From: Yinghuangia sp035454725
Lineage (GTDB): Bacteria; Actinomycetota; Actinomycetes; Streptomycetales; Streptomycetaceae
Assembly (NCBI RefSeq): GCF_051388935.1
Contig: NZ_JBPKBI010000019.1
Coordinates: 1-64,000, forward strand
Direction: 5' to 3'
DNA: 64,000 nucleotides
Shown: in pieces, positions 38,102 through 46,141 of the stretch
How the letters are laid out: each line of letters begins with the position of its first letter
Numbering within the stretch: the stretch's first letter is position 1
Translations under genes and position numbers: made by a program
The notes under the pieces: model-generated
Databases searched by the model: none
The model's input: the letters and a program-made list of their open reading frames with translations, nothing else
What the model was told of the DNA's origin: nothing

Positions 38102-39322
38102 ATGATCTTGCGGTGGGCCTCCGACGCGTCGCCACATTGCGAAGTCCCAAGCGATAGGGCGATCTTGGCCGCACCGGATGCAGAACTCATACGAGCCAAT
38201 CTGGATCTGGTCGCCCCTCGGGCGGCCGATCTGACCGCACATTTCTACGCGTTGCTCTTCCTGCGGGAACCGTCGCTGCGCGACTTGTTCCCACCCGCGA
38301 TGGACACCCAGCGCGACAGGTTGGTGCAGGCGTTGATCCGAATCGTCGGCGACCTGGAGAACGCCGACGCACTGTCCGGGTATCTGGGCAGGCTCGGGCG
38401 CGACCACCGCAAGTTCGATGTGGTCACCGAGCACTACGCACTGGTCGGCGAATGCCTGGTCGCCGCGATCGCCCGCTTCAGCGGGGACGCGTGGGACCAG
38501 GCGACCGCCGACGCGTGGGGGAGGGCCTACGCCGCGGCGGCGGCCCTCATGATCGGCGCGGCCGAGGCCGACGCCATGGTCAATCCCCCGTACTGGACCG
38601 CCGAAATAGTCGCGCACGAACGTCCCGCCGACGACATCGCCGTCGTCACCGTGCGCCCCGAACAGCACTTCCCGTACCGAGCCGGGCAGTACACCACGAT
38701 CGAGACACCGTGGTGGCCGAGGGTTTGGCGGGCGTACTCGATCGCGAACGCGCCCGACGACAGCGGTCTGCTGACCTTCCACATCCGCGCCGTCCCCGCG
38801 GGCTGGGTCAGCAACGCGCTGGTCCGCAAGGCCCAGCTCGGCGACCGCATCAAACTCGGGCCGGCGCTGGGCGAGATGGTCGTCAACCACGATGCGGGGC
38901 ACCCCGTGCTGTGCGTCGCCGGCGGCACCGGGCTGGCACCGCTCAAGGCGATCGTCGAGGAGATAGCGCACACCGGGCTGTACCGGGCCGTCGACCTCTT
39001 TTACGGAGCCAGCGAACACAGCGGCCTCTACGGCCTCGACGATCTGCTGCGGCTGTCCCAGCGAAGTCCCTGGCTCACCATCAGACCCGCGGTCGACGAC
39101 CTCGCCATCGCGGGCATCAGCGGGGCGGTCTCCGACGTGCTCGCGGCCTACGGACCGCGCCACGACTGGGACGCGTACTTGTCCGGACCGCCCGAGATGG
39201 TCCTCGACAGCGCCCGCGTCCTGCGCCGCCTCGGACTGCCTCCCGAACAGATCCACCACGACCCGGTGCTCACCCGCTTCGGACCGCCGCCCAGCGCGGA
39301 CCGCATCGGGGCGGCACGGTGA
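38102..39322 (+). CDS. Flavohaemoglobin (globin-FAD-NAD reductase)
   Basis: About 406 residues with a globin domain (about 20-150), an FAD domain and an NAD domain. The proximal haem ligand is His102 in GRDHRKFDVVTEHYALVGE, and FYALLFLREPSLRDLFPP is the globin B-C-D region. RAYSIANAPDD (near 210) binds FAD and CVAGGTGLAPLKAIVEE (near 274) binds NAD(P)H. Flavohaemoglobins convert NO to nitrate, or can supply electrons from NAD(P)H. The N-terminus is about 17 residues longer than usual; ATG 38102 is chosen but TTG 38051 or a later start is possible, as no ribosome site stands out. The next gene is a nitric oxide synthase oxygenase, so the two probably work together. Confidence 0.88.
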   Translation: MILRWASDASPHCEVPSDRAILAAPDAELIRANLDLVAPRAADLTAHFYALLFLREPSLRDLFPPAMDTQRDRLVQALIRIVGDLENADALSGYLGRLGRDHRKFDVVTEHYALVGECLVAAIARFSGDAWDQATADAWGRAYAAAAALMIGAAEADAMVNPPYWTAEIVAHERPADDIAVVTVRPEQHFPYRAGQYTTIETPWWPRVWRAYSIANAPDDSGLLTFHIRAVPAGWVSNALVRKAQLGDRIKLGPALGEMVVNHDAGHPVLCVAGGTGLAPLKAIVEEIAHTGLYRAVDLFYGASEHSGLYGLDDLLRLSQRSPWLTIRPAVDDLAIAGISGAVSDVLAAYGPRHDWDAYLSGPPEMVLDSARVLRRLGLPPEQIHHDPVLTRFGPPPSADRIGAAR

Positions 39323-39500
39323 CGCCTCGCGGTACACCCCCGCGGCACATCGGCCCCCGCGGCCGCTCCGGATGCCGACTTCGCGCCACGCCCCCCGTCG
39401 CGAAGACGACTCCGTTCCCGCGGACCGACCCGCCCGTCCGCGCCCAGTGCCTCCCAAGTCCCCCAACCCGACCGGAAATTCGCACAGCGCAAGGAGCACG

Positions 39501-40694
39501 TTGACCGAGCAGAGCATTACGCGCTTCCCGCCGCCCCGTCCGGCCGTTCCACCGGCCCCCCATCCGCCCTCGCCTCCGGTCGGCGATCCGGTGGACCCCG
39601 CCGAGGCGTACGCCTTCCTGGAGGAGTTCCACCACGAGAACGGCCTGGCCGGACTCGAACAACGCCGGCACGAGGTCCGCCGCCAACTGGAGGCCACCGG
39701 AACCTACTCGCACACCACCGCGGAACTCACATGGGGCGCCAAGGTCGCGTGGCGCAACTCCGCACGGTGCATAGGCCGCCTCTACTGGAACAGCCTGCAC
39801 ATTCGCGACCGCCGACACGTCGGCCGGGCCGACGAAGTCGCCGCGGAATGCTTCGAACACCTGCGCACGACGTGGCGCGGCGGGCGCATCCGGCCGACGA
39901 TCACCATCTTCGCACCGGACACCCCGGCCGGCCGCCGCATCCGTATATGGAACGAACAGCTCGTGCGCTACGCCGGATACGAGCACGACGACGGCACCCG
40001 CACCGGCGACGGCCGCAACACCGGCATCACGGCGTACGCCCGGAAGCTCGGCTGGGAGGGGGCGGGAACCGACTTCGACATCCTGCCGCTGCTCATCGAG
40101 ACGGACCACGAGCCGGTCCGCTGGTTCCCGCTGCCGCGCGACGCCGTCCACGAAGTGCGCATCGAGCACCCCGAACTCGCCGAGTTGGACCTGCTTGGCC
40201 TCATGTGGCACGCCATTCCCGCGATCTCCAACATGTGCCTGGAGATCGGCGGAGTGTCCTACGGTGCCGCGCCGTTCAACGGCTGGTACATGGGAACCGA
40301 GATCGGCGCGCGCAACCTCGTCGACGCCGACCGCTACGACGTGCTGCCGCAACTCGGGGCGCTCCTCGGCCTCGACACCTCCAGCGAGCGCACGCTGTGG
40401 CGCGACCGCGCGCTGGTCGAACTCAACCGCGCGGTCCTGCACTCCTTCGACCGCGCCGGCGCGACCATCACGGACCACCACACCGAATCGGAGCGCTTCC
40501 TGCGTCACGTGCACCGCGAGGAGGAGGCGGGCCGGGTCTGCCCGGTCGACTGGAGCTGGATCGTCCCGCCGGTCTCGGGCGGTCTCACGCCCGTGTACCA
40601 CCGTTACTACGACGAGGCCGATCTGACACCGGCGTTCCGCCTGGACGAACCCGCGATGCGTCGGGCGCGCGGGGAAGTGCCCGACCGGCTCTGA
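39501..40694 (+). CDS. nos: Bacterial nitric oxide synthase oxygenase
   Basis: A 397-residue NOS oxygenase domain protein without an attached reductase. The haem-thiolate Cys90 lies in the invariant WRNSARCIGR. The substrate-arginine Glu267 lies in NGWYMGTEIGARNLVD, and the pterin/dimer region carries CPVDWSWIVPPVSGG. It makes NO and citrulline from arginine through N-hydroxyarginine, using electrons from a separate flavoprotein. TTG at 39501 is supported by AAGGAG five bases upstream; the first 40 residues are Pro-rich and poorly conserved. The upstream flavohaemoglobin could supply electrons or remove excess NO. No thaxtomin or nitration genes are visible nearby. Confidence 0.95.
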   Translation: MTEQSITRFPPPRPAVPPAPHPPSPPVGDPVDPAEAYAFLEEFHHENGLAGLEQRRHEVRRQLEATGTYSHTTAELTWGAKVAWRNSARCIGRLYWNSLHIRDRRHVGRADEVAAECFEHLRTTWRGGRIRPTITIFAPDTPAGRRIRIWNEQLVRYAGYEHDDGTRTGDGRNTGITAYARKLGWEGAGTDFDILPLLIETDHEPVRWFPLPRDAVHEVRIEHPELAELDLLGLMWHAIPAISNMCLEIGGVSYGAAPFNGWYMGTEIGARNLVDADRYDVLPQLGALLGLDTSSERTLWRDRALVELNRAVLHSFDRAGATITDHHTESERFLRHVHREEEAGRVCPVDWSWIVPPVSGGLTPVYHRYYDEADLTPAFRLDEPAMRRARGEVPDRL

Positions 40695-41005
40695 AGCGTT
40701 CGTGTCGCGGCCGACGCCTACCGGTCTGCCGTGCCGCCGTTGGCGAAAAGGCGAAAAGGCGAAAAGGCGAAGAGGCGGAAAGGCTGAAAGGCGAAAAGGA
40801 GGAAGGGCAAGGGGGAAGGGTCTGCGCCGGGTGTCCGGTGCAGACCCGACCCGCTTGGCGCCTCCGTCACGCGGGTCACCGCACGGCGCGCTGCTGGGCG
40901 CGAACTGTATGGTCTCCCAACGAAGTTGCGCGTTCATGCAGTCCGGCGGCACCGCGGACACCCCCAACCCGCCTGCCGGAAAAGGGACTTGCCCTGTTAC
41001 GCGTC
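40695..41005. other. Intergenic region with a purine-rich repeat, 311 bp
   Basis: Between the convergent NOS and DUF1876 genes. It contains the octamer array at 40742-40797. No gene and no ordinary hairpin terminator is clear. Confidence 0.5.
40742..40797. repeat. Octamer tandem array, 7 x GGCGAAAA (imperfect)
   Basis: Seven successive 8-base units; units 1-3 and 7 are exact GGCGAAAA, units 4-6 carry one or two changes. The strand is almost pure purine with one C per unit. It sits 47 bp after the NOS stop. Confidence 0.9.
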
Positions 41006-41305
41006 CTACGAGCGTGGCGAGGCGAGTTCGCCGGTCGACGCCTCGATGTCGGCCGCGGCGGCGTGCAACAGGCGGTGCGCGAGGTCGGAGAGCGCACGGG
41101 CGGCGGCCAACTCGTCGCCGATCTGCGGCACGTCCCGGTCCGCGGGGTGCTTGCGGGCGTTGCCCCATCCCCGCATGGCCTCGCCCTCCTCGGTGCTCAG
41201 GCGCGCCTCGGCGTGCGTGCGTACCGTGACCCCGCTCTCGAACTCGTCGACGCCGGTCTTCTCGGTCAGATGGATCTCGACCGTCCAGTGCTTCATTTCG
41301 GACAT
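41006..41305 (-). CDS. DUF1876 (dsRBD-like) protein
   Basis: A 99-residue protein starting MSEMKHWTVEIHLTE, with ARLSTEEGEAMRGWGNARKHPADRD and IGDELAAARALSDLAHRLLHAA, the arrangement of DUF1876 proteins. The family has a double-stranded-RNA-binding-like fold and unknown function; members are frequent in Streptomyces stress loci. GGAGGTGGG upstream supports the ATG. It is divergent from the second YbdK-type ligase. Confidence 0.88.
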   Translation of the reverse strand: MSEMKHWTVEIHLTEKTGVDEFESGVTVRTHAEARLSTEEGEAMRGWGNARKHPADRDVPQIGDELAAARALSDLAHRLLHAAAADIEASTGELASPRS

Positions 41306-41440
41306 GCTGCCCACCTCCGATGGATGGCTCGGGTCCTTTCATTGTCAAACTCGATCGCGATGCAGGGAACCTCCCGTTTTGTCGGAATTTCCGACGCCAT
41401 GTCCACCGGCTGGTTGTCCGGGCCGTCACCCGCCGCAACG

Positions 41441-41463
41441 GTTGCCCACGCGGCGACGGGGTA
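41441..41463 (+). promoter_or_regulatory. SigB/SigF-type promoter (GTTG-N14-GGGTA), likely leaderless
   Basis: GTTG at 41441-41444, 14 bases, GGGTAG from 41459. The ATG of the ligase starts 10 bases after the -10 element, so transcription should begin at or next to the start codon. No ribosome site is present, which fits a leaderless mRNA. Confidence 0.6.
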
Positions 41464-41473
41464 GCGGTGCGGC

Positions 41474-42679
41474 ATGCGCAGCACCGCGTTTCCTCGGCCG
41501 AGCATCGGAGTCGAAGAGGAGTTCTTCCTCGTCGGACAACACAGCCGTGTCCTGGAGGACCGGGCTCCCCAGGTCGTCAAGGCGGCCAAGGACGCCCTCG
41601 GCGACCAAGTGCAGGCCGAATTTCTCACCTCGCAGATCGAGGTGTGCACACAGCCGGTGACCAGCCTGGCATCCCTGCGTGCCGAGCTGACCCGCCTGCG
41701 GCGATCCGTCGCCGCGGCCGCGGCTGCGGAGGGCTGCCGCGTCGTCGCGTCCGGAACGCCCGTCCTCGCGCCGGACCGTGCCGTGCCGGTCACCGACAAA
41801 CCCCGCTACGCCCACATGGCCGCCCGTTTCGGCGCCCTGGTCGACCAGCTCGGCGGAGGGCTGTGCGGCTGCCACGTCCACCTCGGCACCTTCGACCGGG
41901 CGGGCGCGCTGGCCCTCGGCAACCGCCTGCGCCCGTGGCTGCCGGTGATCCAGGCGCTGTCGGCGAACTCGCCGTACGCCGCGGGGGTCGACACCGGGTA
42001 CGCGAGCTGGCGCTCGGTCATGTGGGCGCAATGGCCCACCGTAGGCCCCGCGCCACCGCTGGACGAAGAGAACTACGAACGCCTGGTCGACGCCCTGGTC
42101 GAATCGGACACCATCCTCGACCGCGCGATGCTCTACTGGCACTCCCGGCCGTCGGAACACGTGCCGACCCTGGAAATCCGGGTGGCCGACGTGTGCGCCG
42201 ACCCGGACACGACCGTCCTGATCGCGGCGCTGCTCCGCGGGCTCGCCTCGGCGCTGCTGGCGGACATACGCGACGGCCGCCCGTCGCCCGCGGTGTGGAC
42301 GCCGCTCCTGGCCGCCGCGCACCGCCGTGCCGCACAGACCGGGCTCACCGGCCTCGGGATCGACCCCGTGACGGGAACCCCTACGCCGACGTCCGTCCTG
42401 CTCGACCGCCTCGTCGCCCGCGCGACGCCGGCGTTGGAGGCGATGGGCGACCTGGAGACCGTGTACGAACTGCTGGACCGCGTACGCGACCACGGGACCG
42501 GCGCGGACCGGCAGCGTGCGGTTTGCCGGCGGTCCGGGGGACTGATCGGTGTCGTCGACGCGCTCGCCGACGCGACGGACGCGGCAGCGCCGACGACACA
42601 GGGGAAGGGGGCGGAGGCCCCCGGCCGGCCGGGGGAGCCGCAAGGGGCAGACCCCGTTCAGCCCGACGAAGTGGCGTGA
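41474..42679 (+). CDS. YbdK-type carboxylate-amine ligase (glutamate-cysteine ligase family 2), second copy
   Basis: About 401 residues, paralogous to the protein at 8227-9441 and sharing all family blocks: SIGVEEEFFLVGQ, CGCHVHLGTFDRAG, NSPYAAGVDTGYASWRS, RPSEHVPTLEIRVADV. The C-terminal 50 residues are low-complexity and unlike the first copy. It should form an amide bond between a carboxylate and an amine with ATP; substrate unknown. ATG 41474 is followed directly by conserved sequence. It lacks a ribosome site and sits right behind a sigma-B-type promoter, so the message may be leaderless. Confidence 0.9.
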   Translation: MRSTAFPRPSIGVEEEFFLVGQHSRVLEDRAPQVVKAAKDALGDQVQAEFLTSQIEVCTQPVTSLASLRAELTRLRRSVAAAAAAEGCRVVASGTPVLAPDRAVPVTDKPRYAHMAARFGALVDQLGGGLCGCHVHLGTFDRAGALALGNRLRPWLPVIQALSANSPYAAGVDTGYASWRSVMWAQWPTVGPAPPLDEENYERLVDALVESDTILDRAMLYWHSRPSEHVPTLEIRVADVCADPDTTVLIAALLRGLASALLADIRDGRPSPAVWTPLLAAAHRRAAQTGLTGLGIDPVTGTPTPTSVLLDRLVARATPALEAMGDLETVYELLDRVRDHGTGADRQRAVCRRSGGLIGVVDALADATDAAAPTTQGKGAEAPGRPGEPQGADPVQPDEVA

Positions 42680-42689
42680 ACGGTGGTGA

Positions 42690-42835
42690 TCCGAGAGTGG
42701 GCCCTACGACGTGGCGTGGTAGGCGGTGATCCGAACACGGTGATCCGAACCGAGAGGGAACGAGGGGGAGCTGTGGGGCCGCACGACTGGCGTGATCGGC
42801 AGTAGTCCGAGAGCTGGCTATGGGCCCCACAATGT
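42690..42835. repeat. Degenerate direct repeats in intergenic DNA
   Basis: Short near-copies of GGTGATCCGAACAC/GGTGATCCGAACCG and of a longer unit (about GTGATCCGAGAGTGGGCCCTACGACGTGGCG against GTAGTCCGAGAGCTGGCTATGGGCCCCACAATGTGGCG, each given here only in outline positions 42690-42715 and 42795-42835). Function unknown; between convergent genes. Confidence 0.5.
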
Positions 42836-42942
42836 GGCGCTTTTCGAGGACGGACTCGCTGCCGACGCGACGGTCCCTGTTCGGCCGGGTGCCGCGAGGG
42901 CGGCATCGTGCGGTGCCGGGTCCCGCCGTGTTGCGTCGCTGG

Positions 42943-43794
42943 TCACGCCGGCATCCGCACCCACACGTCGTTGCCGTCGTCCAGGCGCGTCTCGAAAACC
43001 GGCTGAGGAGCCGTCGCCGGGCCGTGGACGACTTCGCCGTCCGACAGCCGGTACGTGCTCTCATGCCAGGGGCAGACTACGCACCCGTCCTCGACATCGC
43101 CCTCGGACAAGGGGCCGTCGAGGTGCGCGCAGCGGTCGGCGAGGACGTCGACGCCGTTGCCCCGGCGCACCACGAGCAGCGGCGTGTCGCCCAGGTGGCG
43201 GCGTACCGCGCGGCCGTCGGGAAGGTCTTCCAGCGGCCCCACCGCGTGCCACTCGTGGTCGTCGACGGTGAACGAGACGTGGTCGGCGTGGTTGGCTCCC
43301 GTCGCCTGGCGGTAGGCCAGATGCCCGCCGAGGAAACCGCCGGCCGCCACCGTGATGAGCCCGGCCGTCGACCACTTGCGCGCCCGCCACGGCCGCCGCC
43401 GTATGCGCGCGATCAGTGACGCGCTGTACAGCCCGACCGCGGCGACGTTGCACGCCGCGTGGACGACACCGACCCGCTGCTGCGGCTTGCGGGTGGCTGC
43501 CAGGTCCACCACCCCGGCCGCGGCGGCCGGCGCCGCGCCGCCCAGGCCCACCGCGATCAGGAGCGCCGACGCCGGGCCGGTACGCGGCGCGAAGTCGAGG
43601 ATGGACGCCGAAACCCACGCACCGATCGGAAGCTGCACCGCCGCCGGATGCATCGGGTGTCCGATCGGCACGCCGTGCAGGGTGTCGCGTACCGGCCCGC
43701 GCGGGATCTTCGCCGCAAGCTCGCGAAGCCACGACGCGGGGCGGTCCAGGGCCTCCGCGTTCTCCAGGGGTGCCATGACATTCGTGATCCTCAT
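42943..43794 (-). CDS. DUF2231-Rieske [2Fe-2S] membrane protein
   Basis: About 283 residues. The N-terminal half has LHGVPIGHPMHPAAVQLPIG, the DUF2231 signature, and about four transmembrane helices. The C-terminal half is a Rieske domain with the cluster ligands in CAHLDGPLSEG (C-x-H, near residue 218) and CVVCPWHESTYRL (C-x2-H, near 240). This fusion is an electron-transfer protein of unknown partner, found widely in actinobacteria. ATG 43794 is preferred; 43776 is the alternative. It is divergent from a hemerythrin-like gene with 136 bp between starts, suggesting a shared redox or oxygen-related role. Confidence 0.88.
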   Translation of the reverse strand: MRITNVMAPLENAEALDRPASWLRELAAKIPRGPVRDTLHGVPIGHPMHPAAVQLPIGAWVSASILDFAPRTGPASALLIAVGLGGAAPAAAAGVVDLAATRKPQQRVGVVHAACNVAAVGLYSASLIARIRRRPWRARKWSTAGLITVAAGGFLGGHLAYRQATGANHADHVSFTVDDHEWHAVGPLEDLPDGRAVRRHLGDTPLLVVRRGNGVDVLADRCAHLDGPLSEGDVEDGCVVCPWHESTYRLSDGEVVHGPATAPQPVFETRLDDGNDVWVRMPA

Positions 43795-43930
43795 GACCTG
43801 CGGCTGCCCCGCCTCGGCCACGCGATACGTGCGTGTCGTCGCGGTGCGAGCGGGCAGCCGCCCCGTCAGGGAATCCACGCGTGGTGCGGGCGTGCGGGGA
43901 CGCCGCGCACCCCAGCACCGGGAGTCGAAC

Positions 43931-44419
43931 GTGGACGCGTACGCGCAACTTATCGAGGACAACGACAGTTTGCGGGCGCTGATCCAGCGCTGGCGCTCGA
44001 CACCGCGGAACACCGCCGAGCTGCTGCCTGACATGGCACGGGCACTGCGTACCACGGCGGCTGCCAAAGAGGAGGTTCTCTACCCGGCCATCCGCCGCCA
44101 CGACCCCGCGCGCGGCGAGCTGATCGACGACGCGAGGCGCACCAACATGCAGGTGGAAGGCTTCCTGTCGGCGGCCCAGCGCCTCGGCCCGGAGGGCCCG
44201 GGGTTCCTTGACCAGGCCCATTCCGCGGCGGCGGCCGCCGACGAACTGCTGCTCCACGAACGCCGCGACCTGTATCCGGCGCTGCGGGGCAAGTCGCTTC
44301 GGGAGACCGAACTGGCCCGCATAGTCGACCGTTTCCACACCGCCCGCGCAATGCACGAGGAAGATGCCGGGCCGCCGCCGCGGGCGGTGGGCCGCGTGGG
44401 CCGCGACGGAACGCACTGA
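43931..44419 (+). CDS. Hemerythrin-like (HHE) domain protein with altered iron ligands
   Basis: A 162-residue four-helix protein of the HHE cation-binding type. The HE..LYPAL signature is visible in LLLHERRDLYPALRG and a related AKEEVLYPAIRRHDP earlier. The first-helix position that normally reads D-H reads DNDSLRALIQ, and the second-helix His is replaced in TTAAAKEEV, so a full diiron site looks incomplete. The protein could bind a single metal or have lost oxygen binding. GTG 43931 follows GGGAGTCGAAC. It shares the promoter region of the Rieske gene. Confidence 0.75.
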   Translation: MDAYAQLIEDNDSLRALIQRWRSTPRNTAELLPDMARALRTTAAAKEEVLYPAIRRHDPARGELIDDARRTNMQVEGFLSAAQRLGPEGPGFLDQAHSAAAAADELLLHERRDLYPALRGKSLRETELARIVDRFHTARAMHEEDAGPPPRAVGRVGRDGTH

Positions 44420-44682
44420 CAGGGAGCGGGACTTGTGGTCGGCGCCGGTGGGACCCGGAGGGACCGACAAGTTGCCGTGGCTGCGGGGCCGTTCGCCGGC
44501 CGACCGGGGACGCGATCGGGCGCGCATGAGCGCCCACTCGTCGAGCGGTCGGGCATGTCGGCGTCCGAGTATGCCCGGACCGGCGCTCGTTGCCTCCGGC
44601 GTCCCGACCCGCGCCTCGATTACGCATGGGGGCACCAAACCGGCGGTCTCTCGGCGTGTCGTCCGGCTGTTAGGGTCGCCGC

Positions 44683-45726
44683 ATGAGCTCACGCCCCTCT
44701 GCGGTCCCGTCCGCCGCGCGGTCGGACGAGGTCGTTCGGACCCTTGACCTCGTCGCGGCTGTCGCACAGGAGTTCGGGGACAGGTCGCGTGGGCTCGCTG
44801 ACGCGTATCAGGAGCTCTCGGACCTGTATCGGACCGGCGGTGCGACGCCCGGTGACGCGCGGTTGACGCGGGAGCACGTGCACGCCTATCTCGTCGCCCG
44901 TATGCCCGCGACGCTGGCGGTCGGTCGGGCGGTCTTCGGCGCGGTCGCGGCCCGGCGGCCGGAGTGGGGACCGGCCACGCTGCTCGACCTCGGTGCCGGG
45001 CCGGGAACCGCGACATGGGCCGCAGCCGAGGTGTTTCCCTCGCTCACGGCCGTCACATGTGTCGAGCAGGCGACCGCGATGATCGACGCCGGGCGGCAGT
45101 TGGCGCGGCGGTCCGCGTCGTCCGCCGTGCGTGACGCGCAATGGCACCGCACGTCGGTTGCCGAGCCGCCCGAGGTACGCGCCGACCTGGTCGTCGCGTC
45201 GTTCGTGCTCGGCGAACTCCCCGACGCGGCAATCGCCGACGTGGTGGCGCGCTGGTGGCGGGCCACTCTCGGCGAACTCGTCGTCATCGAGCCGGGCACC
45301 CCCGCCGGGTTCGGGCGACTGCGCCGCGTTCGCGATCTGCTGATCGGAGAGGGAGCCACGATCACCGCCCCCTGCCCGTCCGACGCGGCGTGCCCGATGG
45401 CGGGTGACGACTGGTGCCACTTCGCCGCGCGGGTCGCTCGGTCCGGCGTTCACCGTGCCGTCAAGGGCGGCGAACTCGGTTTCGAGGACGAGAAGTTCGC
45501 GTACATCTCGGCCTCCCGCCAACCACCCGCGCACGCGGCGGCGCGGGTGCTGCGCGCTCCCCAGGTGCGTTCCGGCCACATCCGCCTCACCGTCTGCGAA
45601 GCCCCCGACAAGCGCGAGGCCGTGGTCGCGCGCAGTCAGAAGGACGCGTTCCGCTGGGCGCGCAAGGCGCACTGGGGCGACGAGGTGCCGCCGGGAGCAC
45701 TGCGCGGTCGGCGCAAGGAAGACTGA
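44683..45726 (+). CDS. Rsm22-family small-subunit rRNA methyltransferase-like protein
   Basis: A 347-residue Rsm22-type protein. The S-adenosylmethionine site is LLDLGAGPGTATWAAAEVF (near residues 102-120), with ASFVLGELPDA at motif IV. The C-terminal CPSDAACPMAGDDWCHFAARVAR carries the cysteine cluster of the family (Fe-S or zinc binding in the mitochondrial homologue). The yeast and human relatives are needed for mitochondrial ribosome assembly; the bacterial role is not well defined. ATG 44683 follows AGGGTCG. It stands alone and ends in a hairpin terminator. Confidence 0.9.
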   Translation: MSSRPSAVPSAARSDEVVRTLDLVAAVAQEFGDRSRGLADAYQELSDLYRTGGATPGDARLTREHVHAYLVARMPATLAVGRAVFGAVAARRPEWGPATLLDLGAGPGTATWAAAEVFPSLTAVTCVEQATAMIDAGRQLARRSASSAVRDAQWHRTSVAEPPEVRADLVVASFVLGELPDAAIADVVARWWRATLGELVVIEPGTPAGFGRLRRVRDLLIGEGATITAPCPSDAACPMAGDDWCHFAARVARSGVHRAVKGGELGFEDEKFAYISASRQPPAHAAARVLRAPQVRSGHIRLTVCEAPDKREAVVARSQKDAFRWARKAHWGDEVPPGALRGRRKED

Positions 45727-45756
45727 CCGCCCGTCTCCCCGCCCGGCGCATGACGA

Positions 45757-45792
45757 GGCCCGGGGCGCGGCGAAAGCGCCGTGGCCCGGGCC
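45757..45792 (+). terminator. Hairpin terminator after the Rsm22-type gene
   Basis: Outer arms GGCCCGGG/CCCGGGCC enclose an inner CGGCG-AAAG-CGCCG hairpin with a small mismatch region between them, 30 bp after the stop codon. Confidence 0.7.
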
Positions 45793-45921
45793 GACCCCAT
45801 CCACACAAGGCACAGGTCTACCGGCCGGAGCGGCTTGGGCGGGTGCGACGCGCGCCGTGTTTTCCGCGGATCGCCCCGCAGATCACCCATCCGTACCAAC
45901 CGTTGAGTTGAGGATTGCCTC

Positions 45922-45945
45922 GTTTGGCGGAGGTAAGAGCGGCTA
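45922..45945 (+). promoter_or_regulatory. Possible SigB/SigF-type promoter (GTTT-N15-GGCTA)
   Basis: GTTT at 45922-45925, 15 bases, GGCTAG from 45941; one mismatch in the -10 element. It lies about 200 bp before the pyruvate-oxidase-like gene. Weaker than the other sites. Confidence 0.4.
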
Positions 45946-46141
45946 GCGCTCCAAGGAGTCCGGCGCACTTGCCTTCGCGCACCCATGCGCGATCCGAGCC
46001 GGACGAGCGCCGCCGACAGTGACCCGGCCCGAAGCCGGCGGCACCGGGGCCGGAGGACCGGCATACCGGCGACTCGGCGATTTCGGGCGACTCGGACGAC
46101 GCAGTGACCAAGCCAAGCCAGCGAACAAGGAGGTCGGCATT

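Noticed and set aside
41320..42729. Long out-of-frame reading frame over the second YbdK gene
   Set aside because: It is Arg/Pro/Gly-rich with no motifs, whereas the overlapping frame encodes a clear GCS2-family enzyme.
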